A stretch of DNA of 20,888 bases from an uncultured Oscillospiraceae bacterium. Lineage in GTDB: Bacteria > Bacillota > Clostridia > Oscillospirales > Acutalibacteraceae. The position numbers and the translations under genes were made by a program. Shown piece by piece: positions 7,820-14,754 of this stretch. The stretch covers positions 1 through 20,888 of the forward strand of contig CABQLY010000023.1 of NCBI GenBank assembly GCA_902465155.1. The letters run 5' to 3'. Under the pieces are notes generated by a model. That model searched no databases. It saw only the letters and a list, made by a program, of their open reading frames with translations, and was not told the origin of the DNA. Within the stretch, counting starts at the first letter, position 1. Each line of letters starts with the position of its first letter.

Positions 7820-8329
7820 TTATTTATTTTCGCCTTTTTCGGCAAGGTGCTTTTCAAGGGCCAATTGCTTGGCTAAAATAACATTAACCTTGTCGTATAA
7901 ATCCTCTATCATAATTTCGGTTTTAAGGTTTACCTTGTAGTCGTTCTCTGCCCGGCGGCGGTCTTTTTCCTCCTGCCGGTTTTGGCTCATCATAATAAGC
8001 GGGGCCTGTATAGCGGCCACGCAGGAAAGCACCAAATTAAGCAAAATAAAGGGGTAGGGGTCAAAGGCCTTGGCGGCTAAAAGGGCGTTTATTACCATCC
8101 ACAAAATTAGCACCGCGGTAAAGGAGAAAATAAAGGCCCAGCTGCCGGCAAATTTTGCAATGGCGTCGGCCGCGCGCTGACCCAGCGTATTTTTGGCTTT
8201 TTCACCCTTTGGGTCAATAGAAATTTTACTGTCGGCCAGTAGGTTTAAAACCTCTTCATCGGTCATGTCGTGCCGAATATCCGACAAAACCTCACGCAGC
8301 AGCTTTCTGTTTTCTTTCAAATTAATCAC
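7820..8329 (-). CDS. DUF1003 family membrane protein
   Basis: This 169-residue protein has two membrane segments at about 62-85 and 92-114, a short loop containing DPYPF between them, and a charged, probably coiled-coil C-terminus (about 115-165). The block from ILWMVIN through FILLNLVLS to QAPLIMMSQNRQ is characteristic of DUF1003, a family without established function. The GTG start at 8329 lies inside GGGGTGAT, which is itself an excellent ribosome binding site. The true start may therefore be the TTG at 8320, four codons in. Upstream is a possible weak promoter, and downstream is the shared terminator at 7762-7805. The gene appears monocistronic and has no evident link to the sugar genes. 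Confidence 0.88.
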   Translation of the reverse strand: MINLKENRKLLREVLSDIRHDMTDEEVLNLLADSKISIDPKGEKAKNTLGQRAADAIAKFAGSWAFIFSFTAVLILWMVINALLAAKAFDPYPFILLNLVLSCVAAIQAPLIMMSQNRQEEKDRRRAENDYKVNLKTEIMIEDLYDKVNVILAKQLALEKHLAEKGENK

Positions 8330-8398
8330 CCCGTTAACGGTTGTAAATTTTCTTTAGTTTACCACATTTAAGGGGCGGGCACAACCCCTTGGTGAAAG

Positions 8399-8430
8399 AA
8401 AATCAGCCAAGTCTGCTTTGGCTGATTTTT
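8399..8430. terminator. Terminator after the aldo/keto reductase gene
   Basis: A 12-bp perfect stem pairs AAAATCAGCCAA (8399-8410) with TTGGCTGATTTT (8418-8429) around a 7-nt loop. On the minus strand it is followed by a U-rich run, as expected just after the leftward reductase gene. The plus strand also has a T5 run, so it can work in both directions. Confidence 0.88.
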
Positions 8431-8447
8431 GGAGGGCTGTAAAATTT

Positions 8448-9440
8448 TTAAAGCGCGCAAATTTCGTTAATTTGCTGTAGTTGCTCTGCACTAAAGGCAG
8501 TGTTTTCGGTTGCTTTAATATTGTCTAAAATTTGCTCCGGCTTAGAGGCGCCAATTAACACCGAGGTTACAACGCCATCCTTTAACGCCCAGGCCAGCGC
8601 CATTTGCGCCAAGCTTTGCCCGCGTGCCGCGGCAATTTGGTTAAGGGCCTTAATTTGCGCCAAGCGCTGTTCACTTAAAGCCTCCCGCTTTAAAAACCGG
8701 CCGTCGGTGCAAATACGGCTGTCCTCCGGAATTCCGTTTAAATAGCGGTTTGTTAACATTCCCTGCGCCAGCGGGCTAAAGGCAATAATGCCCTTTTGCA
8801 GCCTTTCGGCGGTTTGCTTTAGGCCGTTTTGCTCAATGGTTCGGTCAAAAATAGAGTACCGATTTTGGTTTATAACAAAGGGGCAGCGCAGCTCGGTTAA
8901 AATTTTTTCGGCCTGCTCTAACTCCTTACCGTTGTAGTTTGAAAGGCCAACATACAGCGCTTTGCCGCTTTGCACCGCCTGCGCTAAAGCGCCCATGGTT
9001 TCCTCCAGCGGGGTGTTGGGGTCGGGCCGGTGGTGATAAAAAATGTCTACATAATCTACCCCTAAACGCTTTAGGCTGGCGTTTAGGCTGGCCAGCAGGT
9101 ACTTTCGGCTGCCCCAATCGCCGTACGGGCCGGGCCACATGGTGTAGCCGGCCTTGGTGCTAATAATTAGCTCGTCGCGGTAGGGGGCAAGGTCTTGCTT
9201 TAAAATTTTGCCAAAGCTTTGTTCGGCGCTGCCGGGCGGCGGGCCGTAGTTATTGGCTAAATCAAAGTGGGTAATGCCGTTTTCAAACGCGGTAAAGCAA
9301 AGCTGCCGCATATTTTCAAACGGGGCGGTGTAGCCAAAATTGTGCCATAGTCCTAAAGAAACACGGGGCAATTTTAACCCGCTGTTGCCGCACTTGGCGT
9401 AGGGCATTTTTTGGTAGCGCTGCTCGCTTGCTTGGTACAT
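8448..9440 (-). CDS. Aldo/keto reductase (YghZ / L-glyceraldehyde-3-phosphate reductase type)
   Basis: This is a 330-residue NADPH-dependent reductase with a TIM barrel. The predicted catalytic tetrad is D60, Y65 (FDLANNYGPPPG), K96 (ISTKAGY) and H137 (FYHHRPDP). The GPPPGSAE and YHHRPD blocks resemble the YghZ subgroup, which reduces L-glyceraldehyde 3-phosphate and other small aldehydes such as methylglyoxal. It is complete and cytosolic. The ATG at 9440 is preceded by a run of five G about 8 nt upstream. It lies 99 nt after the thioredoxin stop codon on the same strand. I see no terminator between them, so partial co-transcription from the FTR promoter is possible. Its physiological substrate is not determined by the sequence. 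Confidence 0.93.
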   Translation of the reverse strand: MYQASEQRYQKMPYAKCGNSGLKLPRVSLGLWHNFGYTAPFENMRQLCFTAFENGITHFDLANNYGPPPGSAEQSFGKILKQDLAPYRDELIISTKAGYTMWPGPYGDWGSRKYLLASLNASLKRLGVDYVDIFYHHRPDPNTPLEETMGALAQAVQSGKALYVGLSNYNGKELEQAEKILTELRCPFVINQNRYSIFDRTIEQNGLKQTAERLQKGIIAFSPLAQGMLTNRYLNGIPEDSRICTDGRFLKREALSEQRLAQIKALNQIAAARGQSLAQMALAWALKDGVVTSVLIGASKPEQILDNIKATENTAFSAEQLQQINEICAL

Positions 9441-9539
9441 TTATACTTCCCCCTAAAAATATTTTAATTGGCCTAATTTTTTAAATTTTAGGTGTTTTTG
9501 CGTTTGGCAGGTTAGCCAAGGCCAAAGCCGGCAGCGGTG

Positions 9540-9854
9540 TTACTGCTCTAACAACGCTAAAATTTGCGGCTTTTCGCGGTAGCCTACCGCGGTAGCCGTT
9601 ACCTTGCCGTTTTTTAAAACAAACAGGGCGGGAATACTGCTAATGTTAAACTGCTCGGCCAGCTCGGGCTGTTCGTCTACATTAATTTTGCCAACCTTAA
9701 CGCTGCTGCCAAGTTCCTCGGCAACGGCCTGCAGTTCGGGCGCAACCATGCGGCAGGGGCCGCACCAGGTGGCCCAAAAATCTAACAAAACGGGCACCTC
9801 GGCGTTTTGCACCTCCTGCTTAAAATTCTCTTTTGTAATTGTAATTTCAGCCAT
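9540..9854 (-). CDS. trxA: Thioredoxin
   Basis: This is a 104-residue classical thioredoxin with W30-C-G-P-C34 as the redox disulfide, the cis-proline P75 in SSIPALF, and the DFWATWC and GKxNVDE blocks. It is cytosolic and reduces protein disulfides. The start is the ATG at 9854. An AAGGAG site sits 7 nt upstream, inside the preceding reductase gene, and the N-terminus MAEITITKENF is normal for the family. A longer in-frame extension to 9956 would overlap the reductase gene and is not a real N-terminus. The first 8 nt overlap the end of the FTR subunit gene, so translation is probably coupled. This suggests that its reductant is that FTR subunit rather than the usual NADPH-thioredoxin reductase, which is absent from this window. 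Confidence 0.96.
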   Translation of the reverse strand: MAEITITKENFKQEVQNAEVPVLLDFWATWCGPCRMVAPELQAVAEELGSSVKVGKINVDEQPELAEQFNISSIPALFVLKNGKVTATAVGYREKPQILALLEQ

Positions 9855-10104
9855 TTTTACGCTCCTTCTTTTGTTTAATTTTTTGTGGTTTTTTATTTTC
9901 TTTCGATTTATAGTACAGCATGCAGTGGCAGTAGCCCTCAAAATCCGGGTCGGCAATTTGTTTTCTAAACTCCTCGCACATACATTTATTCTCCTGCGTG
10001 CGTTCCCGCCGGCAGGGGCAATAGCCGCCGGTTTTTTTAAGGCCCTCCTGCACTAATTTAACAATTTCTTTATTCTTGTTTAAGCTTACTGCCAAAATCC
10101 TCAC
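9847..10104 (-). CDS. Ferredoxin:thioredoxin reductase catalytic (beta) subunit-like protein
   Basis: This small 85-residue protein has the three Cys pairs of the FTR catalytic subunit: CPC (C29, C31), CMC (C41, C43) and CHC (C59, C61). In FTRs these ligate a 4Fe-4S cluster next to a redox disulfide, passing electrons from ferredoxin to thioredoxin. The spacing (9 residues between CPC and CMC, 15 between CMC and CHC) differs from the plant/cyanobacterial enzyme (16 and 8). A Lys-rich tail follows (about 67-85). No FTR variable subunit is encoded nearby. The thioredoxin gene overlaps its end by 8 nt. The GTG at 10104 sits in AGGTGAGG, so the real start could be the TTG at 10095. The family call is firm. 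The electron donor (ferredoxin) is known for homologues and inferred here. Confidence 0.9.
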   Translation of the reverse strand: MRILAVSLNKNKEIVKLVQEGLKKTGGYCPCRRERTQENKCMCEEFRKQIADPDFEGYCHCMLYYKSKENKKPQKIKQKKERKNG

Positions 10105-10153
10105 CTAAATTTGGTTATTCGCGCGCGGGCATATTCGCCCAAGCACTATTTTT

Positions 10154-10183
10154 ATTATAACCCGGCGGGGCAGGCAGTTGCAA
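10154..10183 (-). promoter_or_regulatory. Promoter of the FTR-thioredoxin pair
   Basis: On the minus strand TTGCAA (10178-10183) is followed after 18 nt by a perfect TATAAT (complement of 10154-10159). Transcription would start near 10147, about 43 nt before the FTR start codon. Confidence 0.7.
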
Positions 10184-10223
10184 GAAAACTGTAACGAATT
10201 TTAAAATTTTTTATGTCGGATTG

Positions 10224-11969
10224 TCAAGGCTCGTTATTTTCATTGCTAAACTGGCTGTAATAAAGCTTGGCGTAAAACCCGTTTTGCCGCAGCAGTTCCT
10301 CGTGCCGGCCCTGTTCAATTACCTGCCCGTTGTTCATCACCAAAATAACATCGGCGCTTTGAATGGTAGAAAGCCGGTGCGCCACAATAAAGCTGGTGCG
10401 CCCCTGCATCATTTTAGCAAAGGCCGATTGCACCTTTAGCTCGGTGCGGGTATCAATAGAGGAGGTAGCTTCGTCTAATATTAGCATAGGCGGCAGGCTT
10501 AGCATGGCGCGGGCAATGCAAAGCAGCTGGCGCTGCCCGGCCGAAAGGTTGCTGCCGCCCCCGGTAATTACCGTTTGGTAGCCCTGCGGCAGCCGTTTAA
10601 TAAAGCTGTGGGCAAAGGCGGCCTTAGCGGCGGCGGTAACCTCCTGCTCGGTGGCGTTGGGCTTGCCGTAGGCAATGTTTTCAAAAACCGTGGTGTTGCT
10701 GAGCCAGGTATCCTGCAGTACCATGCCGTAACGGGCCCGCAAATTTTGGCGGGACATTTTACGAATATCGGCGCCGTCTACCAAAATGCTGCCGCTGTTA
10801 ACATCGTAAAACCGCATTAACAGGTTAATAAGGGTTGTTTTGCCACAGCCGGTTGGGCCAACAATGGCAACCCGCTGCCCCGGCTGTACGGTTAAATTTA
10901 GGTTGGTAATAAGCGGGTGCTGCTTTTGGTAGCTAAAGCAAACATTTTTTAGCTCTACCGCCCCTTTAACCGGGGGGGTTAACGGGTGCTCCGGGTCCGG
11001 CGCGCGGTCCGGCTCCCGCAATACGGCAAAAATGCGCTCGGCACAGGTAAGGGCGTTTTGCAGCTCAGTTACAACGCCGCTAATTTCGTTAAACGGTTTG
11101 GCGTATTGCCCGGCGTAGCTTAAAAAAATGCTAAGCCCCCCAACCGTTATTTTGCCCGAAACGGCGTACAGCGCGCCAATAAACGCTACCAGCGCGTAAA
11201 CAATGTTATTAATCATGCGGGTGGTGGGGTTGGTAAGGCTGGAAAAAAAGGTGGCCTTTAGGGCGGCGTTTTGCAGCCGCCGGTTTACCTTAAAAAAGGC
11301 CTGCTGGGTGCGATCCTGCGCGCCAAAGGTTTTAATTACCTGCTGGCCCTCTATCAGCTCGTTTATTAGGGCTGTTTCCTCCCCGCGAACGGCGGCCTGC
11401 TCCCGAAACCAGCGGCTAATGCGCGTGGCAATAAACCGGGCCGAAAAAATTGAAAGCGGCGTTAGCAAAGCAACCGCTAAGGCAATGGCGGCGTTTAGGT
11501 AAAACATAATGGCCAGCACGGCAACAATGGTTGTTACCCCGGTAAACAGCTGGGTAAAGCCCATTAACAGTCCGTCCGAAAAGGCGTCTACATCCGCCAC
11601 CATTCGGCTAAGCAGATCACCGGCGGAGTGCGTATCTAAAAAGCTTACCGGCAGGCTGTGCAGCTTGGCACTGTAACGGTTTCTAAGGTCGGCGCAAATG
11701 CCGTAGGCCGCTTTGTTGTTAAAAACCGCCAAAAGGTACTGCGCAATTACTGCGGCCGCTGTCCAGGCGGCTATGGCAACAATTTTTTGCAGTACCACCG
11801 CAAAATTTACGCGGCCGGGGCCTAACATGGCGTCTATGGCGCTGCCCGTTACAATGGGAATAATTAAAGCGGCCGCAACGCTTACAACCGCGCAAAACAG
11901 GCTGCAAAAAATTTGCGCCCGGTAGGGCTTTAGCAGCGTTAAAACATTTTTTACAGTAGATTTTTTCAT
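10224..11969 (-). CDS. ABC exporter half-transporter, catalytic-site subunit
   Basis: This 581-residue protein has an N-terminal six-helix exporter domain (about 1-320) fused to an ATPase domain. Walker A is GPTGCGKTT (371-379, K377), the signature is LSAGQ (475-479), and Walker B ends in D499-E500 with the catalytic Glu present. The switch His is H531. It pairs with the upstream-encoded half: the first codon overlaps that gene's stop as ATGA (11966-11969). The signature deviates slightly (A for G), as expected for the subunit that lends its signature to the inactive site of a heterodimeric exporter. It resembles MdlB/LmrD-type multidrug or lipid exporters. The cargo is unknown. No clear terminator is seen between its end and the FTR promoter. 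Confidence 0.94.
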   Translation of the reverse strand: MKKSTVKNVLTLLKPYRAQIFCSLFCAVVSVAAALIIPIVTGSAIDAMLGPGRVNFAVVLQKIVAIAAWTAAAVIAQYLLAVFNNKAAYGICADLRNRYSAKLHSLPVSFLDTHSAGDLLSRMVADVDAFSDGLLMGFTQLFTGVTTIVAVLAIMFYLNAAIALAVALLTPLSIFSARFIATRISRWFREQAAVRGEETALINELIEGQQVIKTFGAQDRTQQAFFKVNRRLQNAALKATFFSSLTNPTTRMINNIVYALVAFIGALYAVSGKITVGGLSIFLSYAGQYAKPFNEISGVVTELQNALTCAERIFAVLREPDRAPDPEHPLTPPVKGAVELKNVCFSYQKQHPLITNLNLTVQPGQRVAIVGPTGCGKTTLINLLMRFYDVNSGSILVDGADIRKMSRQNLRARYGMVLQDTWLSNTTVFENIAYGKPNATEQEVTAAAKAAFAHSFIKRLPQGYQTVITGGGSNLSAGQRQLLCIARAMLSLPPMLILDEATSSIDTRTELKVQSAFAKMMQGRTSFIVAHRLSTIQSADVILVMNNGQVIEQGRHEELLRQNGFYAKLYYSQFSNENNEP

Positions 11970-13684
11970 GCCTCTGCCCCCTTTGTTTGGCTTTCAAAAA
12001 TTTCGCGGTAAACGCTGCAGCTTTGCAGCAGCTCGCTGTGGGTGCCGCTGCCAACCAGCGCGCCGTCATCCAGCACTAAAATGCGGTCGGCCCCGGCAAT
12101 AGAGCCAACCCGTTGGCTAATAAAAAACACGGTAACATCTTTCGGCAGGGTTTTTAAGGCGCGGCGCACGGCGGCGTCGGTTGCAAAGTCCAGGGCCGAA
12201 AGGCTGTCGTCTAAAATAATTATTTTTGCACCGCAAAGCAGCGCGCGGGCAATGGTAAGGCGCTGCCGCTGCCCACCCGAAAAATTAGCGCCGTCTTGCT
12301 CTACGGCGGCGTCAAGGCCCCCTTTTTCTAAAACAAAATCCTCGGCTTGGGCCAAGCGCAACGCCCAAAGCATTTGCTGCTCGGTGGCCTGCGGGGCTGC
12401 TAACTGCAGGTTGCTTTTAACGGTGCCCGAAAACAGCCGTGGCCGCTGCAGCACCGCACTAACGGCTTGCTCTAACTGCCGTTTGGAAAGGCTTTGCACC
12501 GGTACGCCGTTTACCAAAACCGTGCCGCCGGTGGCGTCGTAAAACCTTAAAATTAAGTTAGCCAGCGTTGTTTTACCGCTGCCGGTGCCGCCAATTACGC
12601 CAATGGTTTGCCCCTTTTGCGCGGTAAAGCTAATGTTTTGCAGGGCCGGCTCGGCGCTGCCGTTATAGCAAAAGCTAACATTATTAAACTGTACGGCCGG
12701 CGCACCGGCTTGCGGCGTGCTGCCGCTGCCAAACTGCATACCGCTTTGCAGGCTAAGCACCTGGCCTACCCGGTTCATGCTGGCAACCGAGCGGCCCAGC
12801 TGGGTAATAAGGTTGGCCAGCTTTACCAGCTCTACTAATATTTGCGAAATGTAGTTAATTAGCGCAATAATGCTGCCGGAAAGCAGCACCCCGTTTTGAA
12901 TTTTGCCGGCACCCAGCCACAAAACCGCAATAATAACGGCGTTAACAATTAGGTAGGTTAAGGGGTTCATAACCGCGGCCACCCTGCCAACAAACAGCTG
13001 TGCGTGCAGCAGGCGCCCGTTTTGGGCGGCAAAGCGCTTTTTTTGCTCCCCCTCGCGCGAGAAGGCGCGAATAACCCGCACGCCGTTTAAATCCTCCCGC
13101 GTGGCTTCGGTAACGCCATCCAGCTGCTGCTGCACCTTTTTGTAAAGCGGATTAGAAAGCCACATAACGCCAAAAACAATAAAAAACAGCACCGCAATGG
13201 CAAGCACAAAAATAAGGGCCAGCCGGGCGTTAATGGTAAAGGCCATAATCATAGCGCCAAACACAATAAACGGGCTGCGCATAAACAGCCGTAAAAACAT
13301 ATTCAGCCCGTTTTGCACCTGGTTTACATCACTGGTCATGCGGGTAATTAGGGTAGAGGTGCCAACGGCGTCTACCTCCCCGCAGCTTAAGGTTTGTATT
13401 TTGCAAAGCAGATCCTGCCGCAGGCCGGCTGCGGTGCCAATGGCAGCCTTGGCGGCAAAATACTGCGCTACGCAGCTGCTGGCCAGCCCCAAAACGGCCA
13501 TGGCCAACAGCAGCAAAAAGCGGCTGATAATGTAGGGCTTGTTGGCGGTGGCAATGCCGGTATCAATTATTTTTGCAACAATTACGGGCACGGCTAAATC
13601 AAAACAAGCCTCTAAGCACTTAAAAAGCGGCGCCAAAATGCTTTCCAACCGGTACTTTTTAAAATAACTCCACAAAAACTTCAT
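11966..13684 (-). CDS. ABC exporter half-transporter, degenerate-site subunit
   Basis: This 572-residue protein is built like its partner: a membrane domain (about 1-310) and an ATPase domain with Walker A GGTGSGKTT (365-373, K371) and signature FSGGQ (468-472). The catalytic Glu after Walker B is Asp (D492-D493) and the switch His is Gln (Q524, in FISQRV). These losses are typical of one half of heterodimeric exporters of the MdlA/LmrC/TM287 type, where only one ATP site hydrolyses. The ATG at 13684 has GAGG 6 nt upstream. It is the first gene of a two-gene operon and diverges from a lysR-type gene, which may control it. The exported substrate is not predictable; drugs, peptides or lipids are all possible. 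Confidence 0.94.
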   Translation of the reverse strand: MKFLWSYFKKYRLESILAPLFKCLEACFDLAVPVIVAKIIDTGIATANKPYIISRFLLLLAMAVLGLASSCVAQYFAAKAAIGTAAGLRQDLLCKIQTLSCGEVDAVGTSTLITRMTSDVNQVQNGLNMFLRLFMRSPFIVFGAMIMAFTINARLALIFVLAIAVLFFIVFGVMWLSNPLYKKVQQQLDGVTEATREDLNGVRVIRAFSREGEQKKRFAAQNGRLLHAQLFVGRVAAVMNPLTYLIVNAVIIAVLWLGAGKIQNGVLLSGSIIALINYISQILVELVKLANLITQLGRSVASMNRVGQVLSLQSGMQFGSGSTPQAGAPAVQFNNVSFCYNGSAEPALQNISFTAQKGQTIGVIGGTGSGKTTLANLILRFYDATGGTVLVNGVPVQSLSKRQLEQAVSAVLQRPRLFSGTVKSNLQLAAPQATEQQMLWALRLAQAEDFVLEKGGLDAAVEQDGANFSGGQRQRLTIARALLCGAKIIILDDSLSALDFATDAAVRRALKTLPKDVTVFFISQRVGSIAGADRILVLDDGALVGSGTHSELLQSCSVYREIFESQTKGAEA

Positions 13685-13724
13685 CTTAAACCTCTTTATT
13701 CAGCTTTTTAATTTTTCACCTTTT

Positions 13725-13753
13725 ATTTTACTACAAAACAGAACCCTTGTAAA
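13725..13753 (-). promoter_or_regulatory. Promoter of the ABC exporter operon
   Basis: On the minus strand TTTACA (complement of 13748-13753) and TAAAAT (complement of 13725-13730) are separated by 17 nt, each matching the sigma-A consensus at five of six positions. The -35 overlaps that of the divergent lysR-type promoter. Confidence 0.72.
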
Positions 13754-13774
13754 ATATATTATTTATGCTATAAT
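13747..13774 (+). promoter_or_regulatory. Promoter of the LysR-type regulator gene
   Basis: TATAAT (13769-13774) is preceded directly by TGC, giving an extended -10, with TTGTAA (13747-13752) as -35 at 16-nt spacing. The -35 occupies the same bases as that of the exporter promoter on the other strand. The A/T-rich stretch 13775-13796 could hold the regulator's own binding site, but no clear T-N11-A palindrome stands out. Confidence 0.72.
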
Positions 13775-13807
13775 AATATAAAAAATATATAGGTATAGGT
13801 AATGTGT

Positions 13808-14692
13808 ATGGAAATTCGCCAATTAAAATATTTTACCGCGGTGGTGGAGGAAAAAACCGTTATTGCCGCAGCCAAAAAGCTGCACATGACCCAACCGCCG
13901 CTGACTTTGCAGCTTCACCGACTGGAGGAGGAGCTGGGCTGCAGCCTTTTTAAAAGGCAGGGTAGGGGCCTGCAGCTTACCGACGCGGGCCAGACCATGT
14001 ACAAACGGGCTACCGAAATTTTGAATATGTGCGACGGCGCTAAAACCGAGATGGCCGATTACCGCAAGGGGGCGGTTGGCACGCTGCGCATTGGGGTAAT
14101 CTCCTCGGTTCAGGGAACTTTGTTTTTAGACTGGCTGACCGACTACCGGGCACGCCACCCCAAAATAACCGTTTCTATTCACAGCGCCAACACCTACCAG
14201 CTGTTAGAAAAGCTGCAAAACCGGGAAATAGATTTGGCGGTGGTGCGCTCGCCGTTTTCGGCGTCGGGGCTTTTTGTGCAGCAGCTTTACCGGGAGCCGA
14301 TGCTGGCGGTTGGGCAGGCGCATTTTTTTAAAAATTTGCCGAATGAGCCGGTGCGACTTTCTCAGCTGGAAAACCGCCCGATTATAGTATACCGCCGTTG
14401 GCAAAAAATAATTGCCTCCTGCTTTGAGGGGGAGGGCTGCACCCCAAACATTTGCTGTGTAAACGACGATGCCCGCATGACGCTGGCCCTAACGGCCCGC
14501 GGGCTTGGCGTTGGGCTGCTGCACCCCTCGGCGCTAACACAGCCCGAGCAGCTGGGGTTAACGGCGCTGCCAATTACCAACCGCACCCTAAGCTCTGAAA
14601 TTGCTTTGGTTTGCCGCGAGCACGAGCCGCTGCCCGAGCCGGCGCGCCTGTTTTGGGAGCAGGCAAAAAAAGCGGTGCCAAAGGCGCTTTAA
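13808..14692 (+). CDS. LysR-family transcriptional regulator
   Basis: This 294-residue regulator has an N-terminal winged helix (residues 1-60, recognition region about 20-48) beginning with the canonical MEIRQLKYF. A linker helix and a periplasmic-binding-protein-like effector domain (about 90-290) follow. Two starts are possible. The ATG at 13808 has AGGT 7 nt upstream and gives the usual LysR N-terminus. The ATG at 13802 has its own AGGT at 13791-13794 and adds two residues. It is divergent from the ABC exporter operon, with overlapping -35 elements. By family habit it autoregulates and controls the neighbour in response to a small molecule. The ligand is unknown. The downstream SGNH gene has a separate promoter. 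Confidence 0.93.
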   Translation: MEIRQLKYFTAVVEEKTVIAAAKKLHMTQPPLTLQLHRLEEELGCSLFKRQGRGLQLTDAGQTMYKRATEILNMCDGAKTEMADYRKGAVGTLRIGVISSVQGTLFLDWLTDYRARHPKITVSIHSANTYQLLEKLQNREIDLAVVRSPFSASGLFVQQLYREPMLAVGQAHFFKNLPNEPVRLSQLENRPIIVYRRWQKIIASCFEGEGCTPNICCVNDDARMTLALTARGLGVGLLHPSALTQPEQLGLTALPITNRTLSSEIALVCREHEPLPEPARLFWEQAKKAVPKAL

Positions 14693-14699
14693 ATTAGGC

Positions 14700-14728
14700 T
14701 TTACTTTTGGTCTGGGGCGTGCTAAAAT
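14700..14728 (+). promoter_or_regulatory. Promoter of the SGNH lipoprotein gene
   Basis: TTTACT (14700-14705) and TAAAAT (14723-14728) are 17 nt apart, with TGC directly before the -10. The predicted start near 14735 leaves a leader of about 20 nt containing AGGGGATGAT (14737-14746). That matches 8 of 10 bases of the extended ribosome binding consensus, which explains why the G-run seems far from the ATG at 14755. Confidence 0.62.
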
Positions 14729-14754
14729 GAAAAAGCAGGGGATGATATAAAGCA

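Noticed and set aside
9855..9956. Longer thioredoxin start at 9956
   Set aside because: The extension is another frame of the FTR gene and is not thioredoxin-like. AAGGAG and the normal N-terminus support 9854.
10201..10222. Minus-strand TTGACA near 10216 as a second FTR promoter
   Set aside because: No acceptable -10 lies 16-18 nt away, and the TATAAT-based promoter at 10154-10183 explains the gene better.
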